Below, one piece after another: positions 8,409 through 19,300 of a stretch of DNA of 39,473 bases. Below the pieces are notes generated by a model. That model was not told where the DNA came from. It saw nothing but the letters and a program-made list of their open reading frames with translations, and ran no database searches. The translations under genes were made by a program, and so were the position numbers. Position 1 is the first letter of the stretch, and each line of letters opens with the position of its first letter. Source of the stretch: Flavobacteriales bacterium. Lineage in GTDB: Bacteria; Bacteroidota; Bacteroidia; Flavobacteriales_G; JALEGO01. The DNA lies in assembly GCA_022763165.1 (NCBI GenBank), contig JALEGO010000718.1, forward strand, positions 1-39,473, read 5' to 3'.

Positions 8409-10262
8409 ATGAGACCTTCATTACTAATATTCAGCTTTATACTATTCCTGTTCTATTCTTGTTCAAATGTTGAAAAGGACAGCAGCCCAAATCTATATCA
8501 TAACCTTATTGCATTTGAAGCTCTTCTTGAGAACTTTCCAGATTCTGCTGCTGTAGTCCTGAAAAAGGACTCTTCCAAAAGCATTTGTTATTTCATTAAT
8601 AGAGCAACTTACTTATCCTACGATTACCGCGAAAATGAAGGCATTTCACTTCTAGATTCTATCATATCAAATAAGAATTACACCCATCAAGAGAGTAGAG
8701 CACTGCGCATGAAAAAAGCTCTTTTCTTGGCACGAGAAGATTTAGAGGACTCCAACACGCTTATTGAAAGTTGTCTGAATGAATTGGGCCCGACTACTGA
8801 CTCTTCTGAAATAATATTTGCAATGTACAAGCGAGCCAGAATTAACGCTGCACAACCTTCAGGTAAGCCTCTAAACACAATCAAACTAGCAAGAAAGGCC
8901 TTAGAAAGAACACCATCTAAGGATTCAGTTATTATATGGAACCTCAATATGCTCATTGCAACCGCCTATGGAGATATTGGTATGTTGGACTCGTGTTTAA
9001 AATTTAGCTTAAATGCAACTAAATCCGTTAGCAATGACCATTATCCGATTTACGTTTCTGGCTCCAGCACCTTACTTGGGGATGTTTTCTTTCAAAAGAA
9101 ACAATATAACAATGCCCTCAGGCACTTAAAAAATGCACTTCTATCAAATGACCAACTTCATCTTTCAGGAGTACACATTAACATAGCATATTGCGCAGCA
9201 GAATTGAACGATTTAAGCCTCATGAAAGAACATTTGTCTAAAGCAGAGGCCATTGTTTCCAAATCCAAAAGCAAATACTTAAAGTCACTTCTGAATATTG
9301 CTCTTAGCCGTTACTATACCAAATCTAAAATGCCAGAAGAAGCTATTTCTTTTGCAAAAAAGTCTGAAGAGATAAACAAAGCAAACAAGGACTCAATCGG
9401 TTTATGCTATGATTATATAGAGCTGGGCAAACTCTATTTAGATCAAAAACTTTTCGACAAAGCAAATTTGTACTTATCTAAAGCACTTTCAATCGCTCAA
9501 AATGTAGGAAGCCTTAGAGAAATTGTTCCTATCAAAGAGTCCATTTTCAAAATGGAAAAGAGTAAAGGCAACTATAAACTTGCTGTAAACATATACGAAG
9601 ACTTAGAACTACTAAAAGATAGTATTACTCAACTAGAGTCTGTTGAGTATACACAGAATCTAGTTACTGCTTATAATGATGACCTTCACAATATACGAAT
9701 GGCAAAAAAACAGGAAGAAATCGTTTCCATAAAACAAAAAAGCAGAATTAAGGATCTTATGATAATCATCTCTTTCTTCGCTATCGCCATCATCATTACA
9801 ATTGGAATTATCATTAGATTGAAGGCCAAGGAGAGACTTATAAAGCAACAACAAAGAATAAAGGAACAAGAGCTTACAACTCAAAACTTAAAGCAAGAAG
9901 TTCTTGCCAAAACCAATATAATCAAACAAAAGAATCAGCTTATCGAGCGAATTTCTGATTCTAGCGAAGAATTCCGTTCAAATATTACTGATAAATTGGA
10001 TTTAGACAAAGACTGGATGCAGTTTATGGCAGAGTTTGAATTACTCTACCCAAGTTTTATCAGTAACCTTGATCAGCATTTCTCAGGAATGACAAATACA
10101 GATAAGAAAGTTTCGGCTCTCATCAAACTGGGCTTATCCAATAAGGAAATTGCAAACCTTATGAGCATTACAGAAAACGGAGCAAAAAAAGCTAAACAAA
10201 GATTGAAATCTAAACTCTCTCAAGAGACCTCTAGCCTAACTGATTTAATTACTAGTATTTGA
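8409..10262 (+). CDS. TPR-repeat membrane regulator with C-terminal LuxR-type HTH
   Basis: N-terminal hydrophobic segment with lipobox-like FLFYSCSN; helical TPR-like repeats; single TM (DLMIIISFFAIAIIITIGIIIRL), coiled coil, and C-terminal TDKKVSALIKLGLSNKEIANLMSITENGAKKAKQRLKSKL. Starts 14 nt after the 6983-8395 stop. Confidence 0.8.
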   Translation: MRPSLLIFSFILFLFYSCSNVEKDSSPNLYHNLIAFEALLENFPDSAAVVLKKDSSKSICYFINRATYLSYDYRENEGISLLDSIISNKNYTHQESRALRMKKALFLAREDLEDSNTLIESCLNELGPTTDSSEIIFAMYKRARINAAQPSGKPLNTIKLARKALERTPSKDSVIIWNLNMLIATAYGDIGMLDSCLKFSLNATKSVSNDHYPIYVSGSSTLLGDVFFQKKQYNNALRHLKNALLSNDQLHLSGVHINIAYCAAELNDLSLMKEHLSKAEAIVSKSKSKYLKSLLNIALSRYYTKSKMPEEAISFAKKSEEINKANKDSIGLCYDYIELGKLYLDQKLFDKANLYLSKALSIAQNVGSLREIVPIKESIFKMEKSKGNYKLAVNIYEDLELLKDSITQLESVEYTQNLVTAYNDDLHNIRMAKKQEEIVSIKQKSRIKDLMIIISFFAIAIIITIGIIIRLKAKERLIKQQQRIKEQELTTQNLKQEVLAKTNIIKQKNQLIERISDSSEEFRSNITDKLDLDKDWMQFMAEFELLYPSFISNLDQHFSGMTNTDKKVSALIKLGLSNKEIANLMSITENGAKKAKQRLKSKLSQETSSLTDLITSI

Positions 10263-10399
10263 TTCTGTATCTCCATAATTGAAAAGAAAACCAATCTGAG
10301 CACAAGATTCACTTGAAAAAAGATTTGACCTATATATTTGTTAATCAAGTTTTTATAAAAAATCAAGATGTGTGTACTCTCTTTGTACTCTATGAAAAA

Positions 10400-10431
10400 T
10401 TGACTTGAGGGACTTTCTCCCAATACTTTTG
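10400..10431 (+). promoter_or_regulatory. Candidate promoter for the 10493 gene
   Basis: TTG (10400-10402), 21 nt spacer, TACTTTTG (10424-10431), fitting the Bacteroidota -33 TTG / -7 TAnnTTTG pattern. Confidence 0.6.
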
Positions 10432-10471
10432 TGATCAAATTAATTAACAACGAAAAGTCGGTGCACAGGCT

Positions 10472-10990
10472 TTGCTACAAACAATTCTAAAAATGAAAAA
10501 GTACTCAATCTTACTATTGCTGTTTATGGCAGTTTCGACATTCAATTTCAGACCTCTTGTTAGAACTATCAATTTATATGAAGGGGAAACTGTTAGTCTT
10601 GAATTAAAGGAAAATTTAACTTCAGGTATAGCCAAGGTAGGCGACATTGTTGATCTTGAGGTTACCGAAGATGTAGTCATCAACGGAGTAACCGTTATTG
10701 AGCGCGGTACCGCAGCAAAGGGAACCGTTACACAATCTCAAAGGGCAAAAATCGCAGGCCAAAAAGGAAAACTCGATTTTACCATCAATTATGTTAAGGC
10801 TGTTAATGGGCGTAACATCAGGTTGTCTGCATCACAATCAGCTGCTGGGAAGGACCATACAGTTGGTGTTATAGCGGCAGCAGCAATCGTTGCTGTTCCA
10901 CTGATATTCATAAAAGGAAAAGACATCACCATGGAAAAGGGAAAAGAATTCACGGTGTTTGTAGCGAAGGACTATGAATTGAATTTATAA
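10472..10990 (+). CDS. Small exported protein of unknown function; likely start ATG 10493
   Basis: MKKYSILLLLFMAVSTFNFRPL... signal-like N-terminus, small beta-rich domain, hydrophobic stretch HTVGVIAAAAIVAVPLIFI. Confidence 0.75.
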   Translation: MLQTILKMKKYSILLLLFMAVSTFNFRPLVRTINLYEGETVSLELKENLTSGIAKVGDIVDLEVTEDVVINGVTVIERGTAAKGTVTQSQRAKIAGQKGKLDFTINYVKAVNGRNIRLSASQSAAGKDHTVGVIAAAAIVAVPLIFIKGKDITMEKGKEFTVFVAKDYELNL

Positions 10991-11010
10991 TCATATTTCA
11001 TTCGTTTAAT

Positions 11011-11034
11011 GGAACCATCAAAAAAGGTGGTTCC
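11011..11034 (+). terminator. Intrinsic terminator-like hairpin
   Basis: GGAACCATC-AAAAAA-GGTGGTTCC followed by TCCTTTAA, just after the stop at 10990. Confidence 0.55.
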
Positions 11035-11109
11035 TCCTTTAACCCCAATCAATCCAATTTATTAAATCATTCAATGCAATTGTTTTTTGCATACCAATAA
11101 AGTTATATC

Positions 11110-11859
11110 ATGAAAAATACTAATAACTCAAACAAAAGAGCAAGGTTCATATCTTTCTCAGCTTTACTATTCACACTTTCACTATCATCATGTTTTAAGC
11201 AGCCAACAGCCTGTTTCGAGCCTTCTAGCACGAACGTTAAGGTCGGGCAAACAGTACAGTTTACCAATTGCTCAGAAAACTCAAACGACTTTGAATGGGA
11301 CTTTGGTGATGGCGCTGTTTCGTCCAGTGAAAACCCCTCACATACCTATTCTAGTGCCGGGTCCTATACTGTTTCACTTGATGCTAATGCCAAGCGAGGA
11401 GGAGATTGGGATGAGGCAGTTTCCACGATAACGGTTACTGCTGATTCAAATGATGACGATAACAATAACAATGGAAATGGTGGTAATGGCAATGGAAACG
11501 ACAATCCATCGGATAAGTTTGACGCTATTTATAGTGTAGATGAAACCGTTATGACTGCCGGAGGCAACGCCTTCAAATCCTACCTTGTGGACGTTGAGAC
11601 GTTTGGAGCTAATAAAGTTAAAGTCACTGAAATGGTTTTAAACGAATTAGTAGATGTTGTTGCAGAAGTTTCAGGTGATTCTTTATACATCAATACTCAG
11701 CTCCTTACATGGCAGACAGACCCAGATTATCAATATGAGATAGAAGGTATTGGTGTTTTAGAGGTGGATCAATTGACTATAAATTATACCATCAAAGAGT
11801 ACTACCTTGGAGTTTATACGGGATTCAGCGGGACTGGCGAATGGATCGGTATTGACTAA
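11110..11859 (+). CDS. Lipoprotein with PKD domain and Asn/Gly/Asp-rich linker
   Basis: Lipobox LSLSSCFKQ; PKD motif FEWDFGDGAVSSSENPSHTYSSAGSYTVSL; low-complexity DSNDDDNNNNGNGGNGNGND. Confidence 0.85.
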   Translation: MKNTNNSNKRARFISFSALLFTLSLSSCFKQPTACFEPSSTNVKVGQTVQFTNCSENSNDFEWDFGDGAVSSSENPSHTYSSAGSYTVSLDANAKRGGDWDEAVSTITVTADSNDDDNNNNGNGGNGNGNDNPSDKFDAIYSVDETVMTAGGNAFKSYLVDVETFGANKVKVTEMVLNELVDVVAEVSGDSLYINTQLLTWQTDPDYQYEIEGIGVLEVDQLTINYTIKEYYLGVYTGFSGTGEWIGID

Positions 11860-11869
11860 AAAATTGACT

Positions 11870-11896
11870 GAGCCGTTCATTACAGATGAGCGGCTC
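11870..11896. terminator. Terminator between convergent genes
   Basis: GAGCCGtTCATtacagATGAgCGGCTC followed by TTTTGTTTT; lies between the 11859 (+) and 11915 (-) stops. Confidence 0.75.
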
Positions 11897-11914
11897 TTTT
11901 GTTTTCCAACTTTA

Positions 11915-14110
11915 CTATATTCTCAAACCAATTATACAAATATCATCAACCTGTTCTGTGTCTTCCATCCATTCTTGAAGCTCCGTAGTAAGGGCATTTT
12001 TTTGCTCTTCCATACTCTTTTGATGAATTTCAAGCAAAAAGGATTTTAACCTTTTGGATTTATACTTTTTGTTTTTGGGTCCCCCGAACTGATCTTGATA
12101 ACCATCGCTTAGAATGTAGATACAATCTTTATCATCTAATTTTATGGTATGCGTGGTAAAAGGAAAGGGATCCGTGTATAGGCCAATGGGTTGTTTGTCA
12201 CCTTTAAACTCTTCAAATACCATGTTATTTCTAATGATCCATAATGGATTATTGGCGCCTGACCATTCTAATTCTTTGGTTTTTCTGTTGAGTTTACATA
12301 AAGAAATATCCATACCGTCACGAACTTCTTGCCCTCCTTTCTCAAGTCTCTTAATGACAATTTCTCTTGTCCTATCCAATAAAGGACCTGTTTCGTATAT
12401 TCCTTCTTCTACCAGAGCTTTTGATAACGCGCTAGCGCAGACCATACTCACCATAGCTCCTGGGACGCCATGTCCGGTGCAATCTGCTGCAGCGAAATAA
12501 ATGGTGTCCTCAATAACCTTTGATTCCATCCAGTAAAAATCTCCTGCAACAATATCCTTAGGTTTATAAAGAATAAAAGCATCCATTAATTTAACGAGCA
12601 TGTCCTTTTCAGGAGGCATTATTGCTTTTTGTATGCGCTCCGCATATTGAATAGAGTCTTGTATTTCATCATGCTGAATACTTAGCTTATTGTGCATCGT
12701 TTTCAATTTATTAGAATAGGACTCAATTTGTCTTTTTTGAATTCGTGTAATTCTCAATCTGTTAAAAACAAACACCAAAAACCCCACAGCACTTAATAGT
12801 CCAAGAACACTGACAAAAATGATTATCTTTTGCTTGCTTTTTTCCGCTTCCTTTTTTGCCAGTTCTATTGCAAAATCTTTCTCCACCTCCGCCTGCTGTT
12901 TTTCATAATTCACCTGGGCCTGATGCTCCCAAACCAACTGCTCATTAAGCATTGTTTTAGAAGAGTCTTCCAGTGTTTTTAATTCCATTAATGTTTGCAG
13001 CGCCTTTTTATACTTGTTTCTTTTCTGATACCATTCAACTTTCACATCCAGTAAGCGAATGGTTGATGAAATGTCAGAATAGGTTTTTGTGATGTTCTCT
13101 GCCTTATCAATGAGGCTTTTTGCCTCACGTAAATCACCCATCTGAATTTCAATTTCTGCCAATAAAATATATGTCTTCAGCATGCCTTTGCTAATAGCAA
13201 GACGCAAGAATAAATCAAGACTTTTATTCAAGTGAACCTTACTCAATTCATACTTTTTTTCATTCAAATAAATCTCTCCTAAGTCGAAATAGCATCTTGC
13301 TAAGTTTCTCTCAGCATTTATACTTTTAAACATGTTTTCGGCCGAGAGCAAATAAATAATGGCCGAGTCAATTTGACCAGCCCTTACAGATAGTTGCGCC
13401 AACGATGATTTTACGAGACCCAAGGTTTTGTAGTTTTCGCTTGCAGTGCATATTTCTTCTGCTCTCTTAAAATACTTTACAGCCTCTAAATCAAGATTTT
13501 CAACTAACATCAATCTTCCCATGTTATTCAAAGTATTGGCCATACCAATAGAATCATTGATACTCTCAAAAAGTCTAAGAGCTTCACTGAAATTGAATAT
13601 GGCCTTTTCCACGTCTCCCACAAAAGGAAGCATGACGCCCATGTTCATTCGATTGTTTGCTAATTGACGCTTATTTCCAATCTCCGAATTCAAGACTATA
13701 CTTTTTTGAAGGTGGGCTATCGCTTTTACCTTGTCTCCCTTTAATTGGTTGAGTTCATAAGCTGCGTCAGAAAGGCAATCCGCTTTATATCCTTTAAGTA
13801 CATTTTGAACTTGATGATTGGATGTCTCAGTTAATTTTTTTTCAACCTTATGAAGTAACCATATATTATATTTAGGCCAAACATTTGCATTCCAAGATTC
13901 TTCCACAATGTGGCGAATAATCGCAAATTTAGCCGTGTCTGAACTCTGTTTATGGTATAAGTCTAGGCATGAATCTAAAAATGAAAGCTCATTTTTATGA
14001 AGCAGACTTAAATCTAAAGAATCAACCAAGTAAAATGCTTTACCATATTCATTCCCATAAAATGAGAAAGACAGAAAACACATGAAGCATATACAAACCC
14101 ACTTTCTCAT
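11915..14110 (-). CDS. TPR-repeat membrane protein with C-terminal SpoIIE/PP2C-type (PPM) phosphatase domain
   Basis: Signal peptide MRKWVCICFMCFLSFSFYG; TPR repeats; TM IIIFVSVLGLLSAVGFLVFVF; phosphatase motifs SIQYAERIQKAIMPPE, YKPKDIVAGDFYW, DCTGHGVPGAMVS, DGMDISLC, LSDGYQDQFGG, QVDDICIIGLRI. Confidence 0.9.
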   Translation of the reverse strand: MRKWVCICFMCFLSFSFYGNEYGKAFYLVDSLDLSLLHKNELSFLDSCLDLYHKQSSDTAKFAIIRHIVEESWNANVWPKYNIWLLHKVEKKLTETSNHQVQNVLKGYKADCLSDAAYELNQLKGDKVKAIAHLQKSIVLNSEIGNKRQLANNRMNMGVMLPFVGDVEKAIFNFSEALRLFESINDSIGMANTLNNMGRLMLVENLDLEAVKYFKRAEEICTASENYKTLGLVKSSLAQLSVRAGQIDSAIIYLLSAENMFKSINAERNLARCYFDLGEIYLNEKKYELSKVHLNKSLDLFLRLAISKGMLKTYILLAEIEIQMGDLREAKSLIDKAENITKTYSDISSTIRLLDVKVEWYQKRNKYKKALQTLMELKTLEDSSKTMLNEQLVWEHQAQVNYEKQQAEVEKDFAIELAKKEAEKSKQKIIIFVSVLGLLSAVGFLVFVFNRLRITRIQKRQIESYSNKLKTMHNKLSIQHDEIQDSIQYAERIQKAIMPPEKDMLVKLMDAFILYKPKDIVAGDFYWMESKVIEDTIYFAAADCTGHGVPGAMVSMVCASALSKALVEEGIYETGPLLDRTREIVIKRLEKGGQEVRDGMDISLCKLNRKTKELEWSGANNPLWIIRNNMVFEEFKGDKQPIGLYTDPFPFTTHTIKLDDKDCIYILSDGYQDQFGGPKNKKYKSKRLKSFLLEIHQKSMEEQKNALTTELQEWMEDTEQVDDICIIGLRI

Positions 14111-16245
14111 ACCCTCACCCCTATAATACAGACATCATCGACTTGCGCATTGGCCCCTTTCCAATCTTCAAAGGCTTCATCCAAAACATCCTTTTGCTCA
14201 GACAGTCTAGTGTTTTGCATTGATATAATGATTTCTCTCAGCCTTTTGTACTTCATTTTCTTTCCCTTAGCGCCCCCAAACTGATCTGCGAAACCATCTG
14301 AGAAGGTATAAAGCGTATCGCCAAATTCTAGCTTGAAAGACCTTGTAGTAAACTCGGGATCATGATCAGAATATCCCACAGGTTTTTTGTCTCCTGCAAT
14401 TTGATATAATTTATGAGTCTCATTTTCTATGGAGGGCTCTAAGATTTCCCCTCTTATCATAACCTCAATCTTTTCCTTTTCACGGACTAAATATAATGGA
14501 TTGTTAGCCCCTGAAAAGTAGAGCATTTTATTCTTGTAGTCAATCGCACACAGGGCAGCGTCCATTCCATCTTTTTGTGAAAGAGAGCCTCCCTTTTGCT
14601 TTAAGGTATCTACAATACCAAGTCTTACTTTTTTGAGGATATCTCCAGGAAGTTGAATTTTTTCAGACATTGCTTCTCCCAAAAGAATAGTATTGATTAG
14701 GCTCATAAACGCCCCTGGGACGCCATGTCCTGTACAATCACCTGCCAAATAATACACCATATTACCCCGTTCTGCAACCCAATAAAAATCACCACTAACG
14801 ATATCTTTTGGTTTAAATAAAACAAAGGATTCAGGTAAAAGACGTCTAAATTGCTCTTCTGCCGGTAAGATTGCATACTGTATTCTTTGAGCGTAGTGAA
14901 TGCTATCGGTGATTTCTTTGTTATACTCTTCCAGTTCTTTCTTTTGTTCCCTTATCTCTTCAGTTCTTTCAGCAACTTGTTTCTCCAATCTTACATTGAT
15001 CTCATCCTTGAGCTGATTCATTTCTTGAAGACGCTTAAGAGATTGTTCTTGTGCGCTCTCTTTTTCTTTCTGAATTTCCTGATACTTTCCGGCCATAGCT
15101 ATCGATAAAAATATAACCTCCAATGCCGACCCAAATTTGATCCCATATTCAGTGATAACATTGTGCTTTACTACATTCACATTTCCAAGAACAAAAAGTG
15201 CAGCACCTACAATTAACGCCACAAAAGCCATCAAAAAGAAAATGCTAATATTTACTTTCTTCCGAATTAAAATAATCACGGATATAATGATCACCATCAT
15301 CGCTGCAAAGCTCATTAGATTCACAAATGGAAAGCAAAACGCGTAAATTTTTCCTGAACCAAATGAAGCTATAAAGCAAAGCGAAATCAAAACCAATAAC
15401 ACATTGCTCAGGCGATAAAGTGCTTTGGAATGAATTTTAACTTGAAGAAACTCTTTACCATAAGTTAATAACACAAATGCCGTGGAGCAAACAAATAAAA
15501 GAATTGAATGATTCCCCATCCACGGAGATTCAGGCCATAGATATTGATAAGCAAATCCGTCAATGGAGAGTTGAAAGAATAACAGGTTTACAACATATAG
15601 GACGTAGTAGAGAAATGAGCGCAACTTCAGGGCTAGGAAGAAGAAGAAAAAAATGATACTGATGAATACCAGCATTCCATAATAAGCCCCCGAAAACAAC
15701 CGATTATTACCATCTGCTTTACTAAATGTCGGATAGTCCCAAAGTGTGATGGGAGCCGATAAAGTCTCACCATCACTTTTAAGTTGTAAAACATATTCCT
15801 TTGTTTCTCCTGCCTCCAAAGATATTGGGAACACCATGTTCTGATGTGCGAAGGGTCGTTCTGCGAATGGCAATTCATCACCATTTTTTTGGACAGACTT
15901 GACACTTCGATCAGCCCAACTTACCTCATAAAGGTTGACAACGTTCGTTAATGGTCTGGCTGTTTCTAATAATAGATTTTGCTTATCATCACTTTCATTG
16001 ACAATCGAAAATTTCAACCAGAAGGTAGAAGTCGTAAAATCCAAATATGGGATTTCCTCTTTGACAATTTCGAAGCTTGCTTTTTTGTTCAGAACATGCT
16101 CAATGGTGTACTTGCTTTCAGCATCCTCGTATATTTCGGCATATTTGGATAAGTATGCTTTCTGAACTTCTGATTCAATTTTGAAAGATTGAGATGCAAC
16201 CCCAATGACTAGAAATAACAGGAATATTGAAAAAGTATACCGCAT
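14107..16245 (-). CDS. 7TMR-DISM-type sensor with SpoIIE/PP2C-type phosphatase domain
   Basis: Signal peptide; extracellular 7TMR-DISM-like beta domain (TSTFWLKFSIVNES...); seven-helix membrane block; coiled coil; SIHYAQRIQYAILP, FKPKDIVSGDFYW, DCTGHGVPGAFMS, DGMDAALC, FSDGFADQFGG, QVDDVCIIGVRV. Overlaps the next gene by 4 nt. Confidence 0.9.
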   Translation of the reverse strand: MRYTFSIFLLFLVIGVASQSFKIESEVQKAYLSKYAEIYEDAESKYTIEHVLNKKASFEIVKEEIPYLDFTTSTFWLKFSIVNESDDKQNLLLETARPLTNVVNLYEVSWADRSVKSVQKNGDELPFAERPFAHQNMVFPISLEAGETKEYVLQLKSDGETLSAPITLWDYPTFSKADGNNRLFSGAYYGMLVFISIIFFFFFLALKLRSFLYYVLYVVNLLFFQLSIDGFAYQYLWPESPWMGNHSILLFVCSTAFVLLTYGKEFLQVKIHSKALYRLSNVLLVLISLCFIASFGSGKIYAFCFPFVNLMSFAAMMVIIISVIILIRKKVNISIFFLMAFVALIVGAALFVLGNVNVVKHNVITEYGIKFGSALEVIFLSIAMAGKYQEIQKEKESAQEQSLKRLQEMNQLKDEINVRLEKQVAERTEEIREQKKELEEYNKEITDSIHYAQRIQYAILPAEEQFRRLLPESFVLFKPKDIVSGDFYWVAERGNMVYYLAGDCTGHGVPGAFMSLINTILLGEAMSEKIQLPGDILKKVRLGIVDTLKQKGGSLSQKDGMDAALCAIDYKNKMLYFSGANNPLYLVREKEKIEVMIRGEILEPSIENETHKLYQIAGDKKPVGYSDHDPEFTTRSFKLEFGDTLYTFSDGFADQFGGAKGKKMKYKRLREIIISMQNTRLSEQKDVLDEAFEDWKGANAQVDDVCIIGVRV

Positions 16246-16327
16246 TCAATCAAATACTTGACCTCTTACGCTATACTGCCATAAAAGTTACTTATTTGTT
16301 TGTTTTCAAAAACTTTACATGATGCAT

Positions 16328-19300
16328 CTATTCCAAATTCGATTGGTAGATAACATAATCCAATTCGTTGTTCTCCAATCTCGCGTTGGGTAGTTGTTTA
16401 CCAGCACTCAAACTGTAGACTCGATTCCTAGTATATTCTAATAACTCCGAAAGTCTGATCAAACCATCTCCGTCCTCATCTGATTGCCTTAGCCCCTCCA
16501 AAAAGGCACTTGTAAAAAGTCCGTTTTCCAATTCATCATGCTCAAAAGCCAATTGTTCTCCACCAGATGCTGCGATCACGTTTGCTCCTGTGCTGTTATC
16601 AATATCAGAAAAAGCTGCATTCATAAAGTTAAATGAATTCAATATCCCCAACTTTGGTTTCAAGGAAGCATTTGTTGACTTGCTCCTATCTGTGGCCAAA
16701 CCTTCTTCAAAATCATAGAGATCTGGATCCAATTCACCTGCGTGGCAAGCATCAAGGATTAACAATTTATTTCTAGATTGAGTTGACCTCAATAGGTTCT
16801 CAAAATCCTCGTATGGCAAACTTCCTGTTTTGGGATCACCGTAATCGGAATGATGTGTAGACAAGTAGTAATTAAAGTCTTTGTCCAAAATTCCGTGTCC
16901 AGAATAATACATTAAAATCATGTCTTCTGGTTTGGCGTCTTCAATGAAATCCGACACCTTATTCAGCAGATCTAAATCCACATCTTCATCTTTGACAATA
17001 AGAGTGTGTTTTTTTGTGTAGTAAGAGTTGTCGTGCATCGCTGAGGCCAAGTCCTGAGCATCTTTGGCGGCAAATTCTAAGTTCATTCTTTCATCTTTGT
17101 AGTTGGATATGCCAACAGTAACCAAATACAAGTTCGGTGATTTTTTAACATTGCAATAGACCGTGTGTACCTGCTTAAAGCTTTCTACTCCTCGGTCATC
17201 CGAACAACCCACTTCAATTAGGTTCTTACCAGGAGTAAGACAAATTGCCAGTTCTTTATGAATATGATTTGATGGTCGAACTGGGATGATGGGCAGGGGC
17301 ACGCTATTCACCGTTACTTGAATGCTTGTCACCTTTCTAAATGATTTTGCTTCAATCTTTATTTTGACACTATCTTCCTCAACTGCAATTGGCAGTTCAT
17401 CGGAGTTAATGGATATAGAAGGAGGCTCATTGATACCAAATTCATTCACATCCTCCTCAGTGTAGCCATATTTCTTCAGCCGTTTCTGATATGCTAAATT
17501 CATGATTTCAATTTGCTTAGCAGAAGCCATATCTAACCTTTCCATTAGAATATCTGGACGATTGTATTTCAAATCAAATTGTTTGAAGAGATGAATCCCT
17601 GATTTTGAACGAAAGGCTGCTCTATTCAAAGAAGACTTTGTGGAATAGTAGTAGTTATCAGGTGTTACCACAAAAAATCCACGCTCCTCTAAAATGAGCG
17701 TAGCAATTCTTTCTCCTTTGACAACATCCCAAAAAATGATGAGATCATCCTCTCCTAAGCTTGCAAGAGTATAAGAATTCGGTTTGAAGTGAACGGAGAT
17801 AACCTCGTCAGAATGACCGTTCAATTCTTTTATGATTTTTCCTGATTTTGGATTGATGATAGTTACTTTATTATTGCGCCCAGAAACGGCTAAAAACTTA
17901 CCATCAAAACTAAAACTCATTTCTCCGAAGTAGTCTTTTGATTTGTCTCCTCCGATTTTATATAATTCTTTAAATTCTGGCACATCTATGAGATCGATGT
18001 TCACTCCTGAAACTGCTAAAATGCTATCGTTTGGGCTGAACTCCAGGTGAAATTCATCCCTGTGATAAAAACCATCACTCGATTCACCATCAAACTGACG
18101 CAGAACGCCTAAATGTTGAGATTCATCAATATCAATGAGATTAACGTAGTGCGTGTACTCATTATGGTGCAGAACTTGAGTTGTAGCGAGTAGTTTCCCG
18201 TTTGTTGAAATTGCCCGAATAGGCTCCTTCTCAGGAAGCTCTCGACTCCATTGTTTCTGGGGTATTAAAGATCCAGAATACATTTTTCTTTCCAAATTGA
18301 AAGAAGAAATGTGTTCTCCTGTTTTTAAATTATGTACTCTCCCGCTTCCAACAATTCGTGTATAGTCTGAAGAAATGGTAAGATATCTACTCCACTCTGT
18401 GTCAAACAAATAATCAAAATGATCTGTCAATTTTCTCACTTTTCCATCTCTCAATTGCCATGCAAAAGAGTAGTTCCGCCTTTTTCCTCCAAAAGCAATA
18501 ACCTTATCATCAGGACTCCAGTATACAGCATCATTTTGCCTAGCCCACGGAACATCATTTAAAACGGGATTGTTAAGATTAGAAGCACTCCAAACTAAGA
18601 CCGACTTTTCACCCACCACAGCAATTTTTCTGCCGTTGTGACTAAAACGGATATTTTTGAAATTGGGTGAGAATTCTGCAAATGATCTTATTTCATAACC
18701 TGTTTTAAGGTTAAAATAGCGCAATTCGTATTCATAATGGTCTTCTTTATTCCGCATTGCAATTGGACCTGTTTCACGATTCAGTTTATAGCGAACCGCA
18801 GCAACAAACCATTTCTTTGTAGGGTTTATTGCTAATGCCGTAATTTGAAAGTTTCGGGAGGACTCAATCCTGTTTTGGCTTTCTTGATTTCGATTGCTGA
18901 TCGAATGTATTGAAAACTCCTTACCATTCGCTACTGCAACTTTATCATCCTCCACACTGAATTTAGTGTGGCGAGCGTCATGATTTACTCCATTCATGAA
19001 ATCAAGGGAAAATCCACCTCGCTTTAGTTTTCCCGTTTCTATATCAAAGCTTTGTATGCTTAAGTAATTGTTACAAACGAAATACGTGTTGCTTTTTAAA
19101 TCGACCCAGGAATGTAAAATTTCAGTTTGATGGGCAAACTCTTTGATTTTACTTTGCTTATTCACATCCCATAGGACAGAATAGTTCTCCATCTCGAGAA
19201 TGAGTTCACCTGAATCAGCTACAGACCTAATACTCTCGACATTTGACATTTCATCAGGAAGATTGATTTCGGTAACTGTGCCCCTTTCAGGTCTCCATAA

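Noticed and set aside
10374-10394. Short repeat GTACTCTctttGTACTCT upstream of the 10493 gene
   Set aside because: Two short copies only, outside the predicted promoter core; could be chance in AT-rich DNA.
12144-15346. Plus-strand ORFs inside the phosphatase genes (12144-12500, 13446-13667, 14887-15108, 15137-15346)
   Set aside because: Antisense to well-supported SpoIIE-domain genes; no recognisable protein features.
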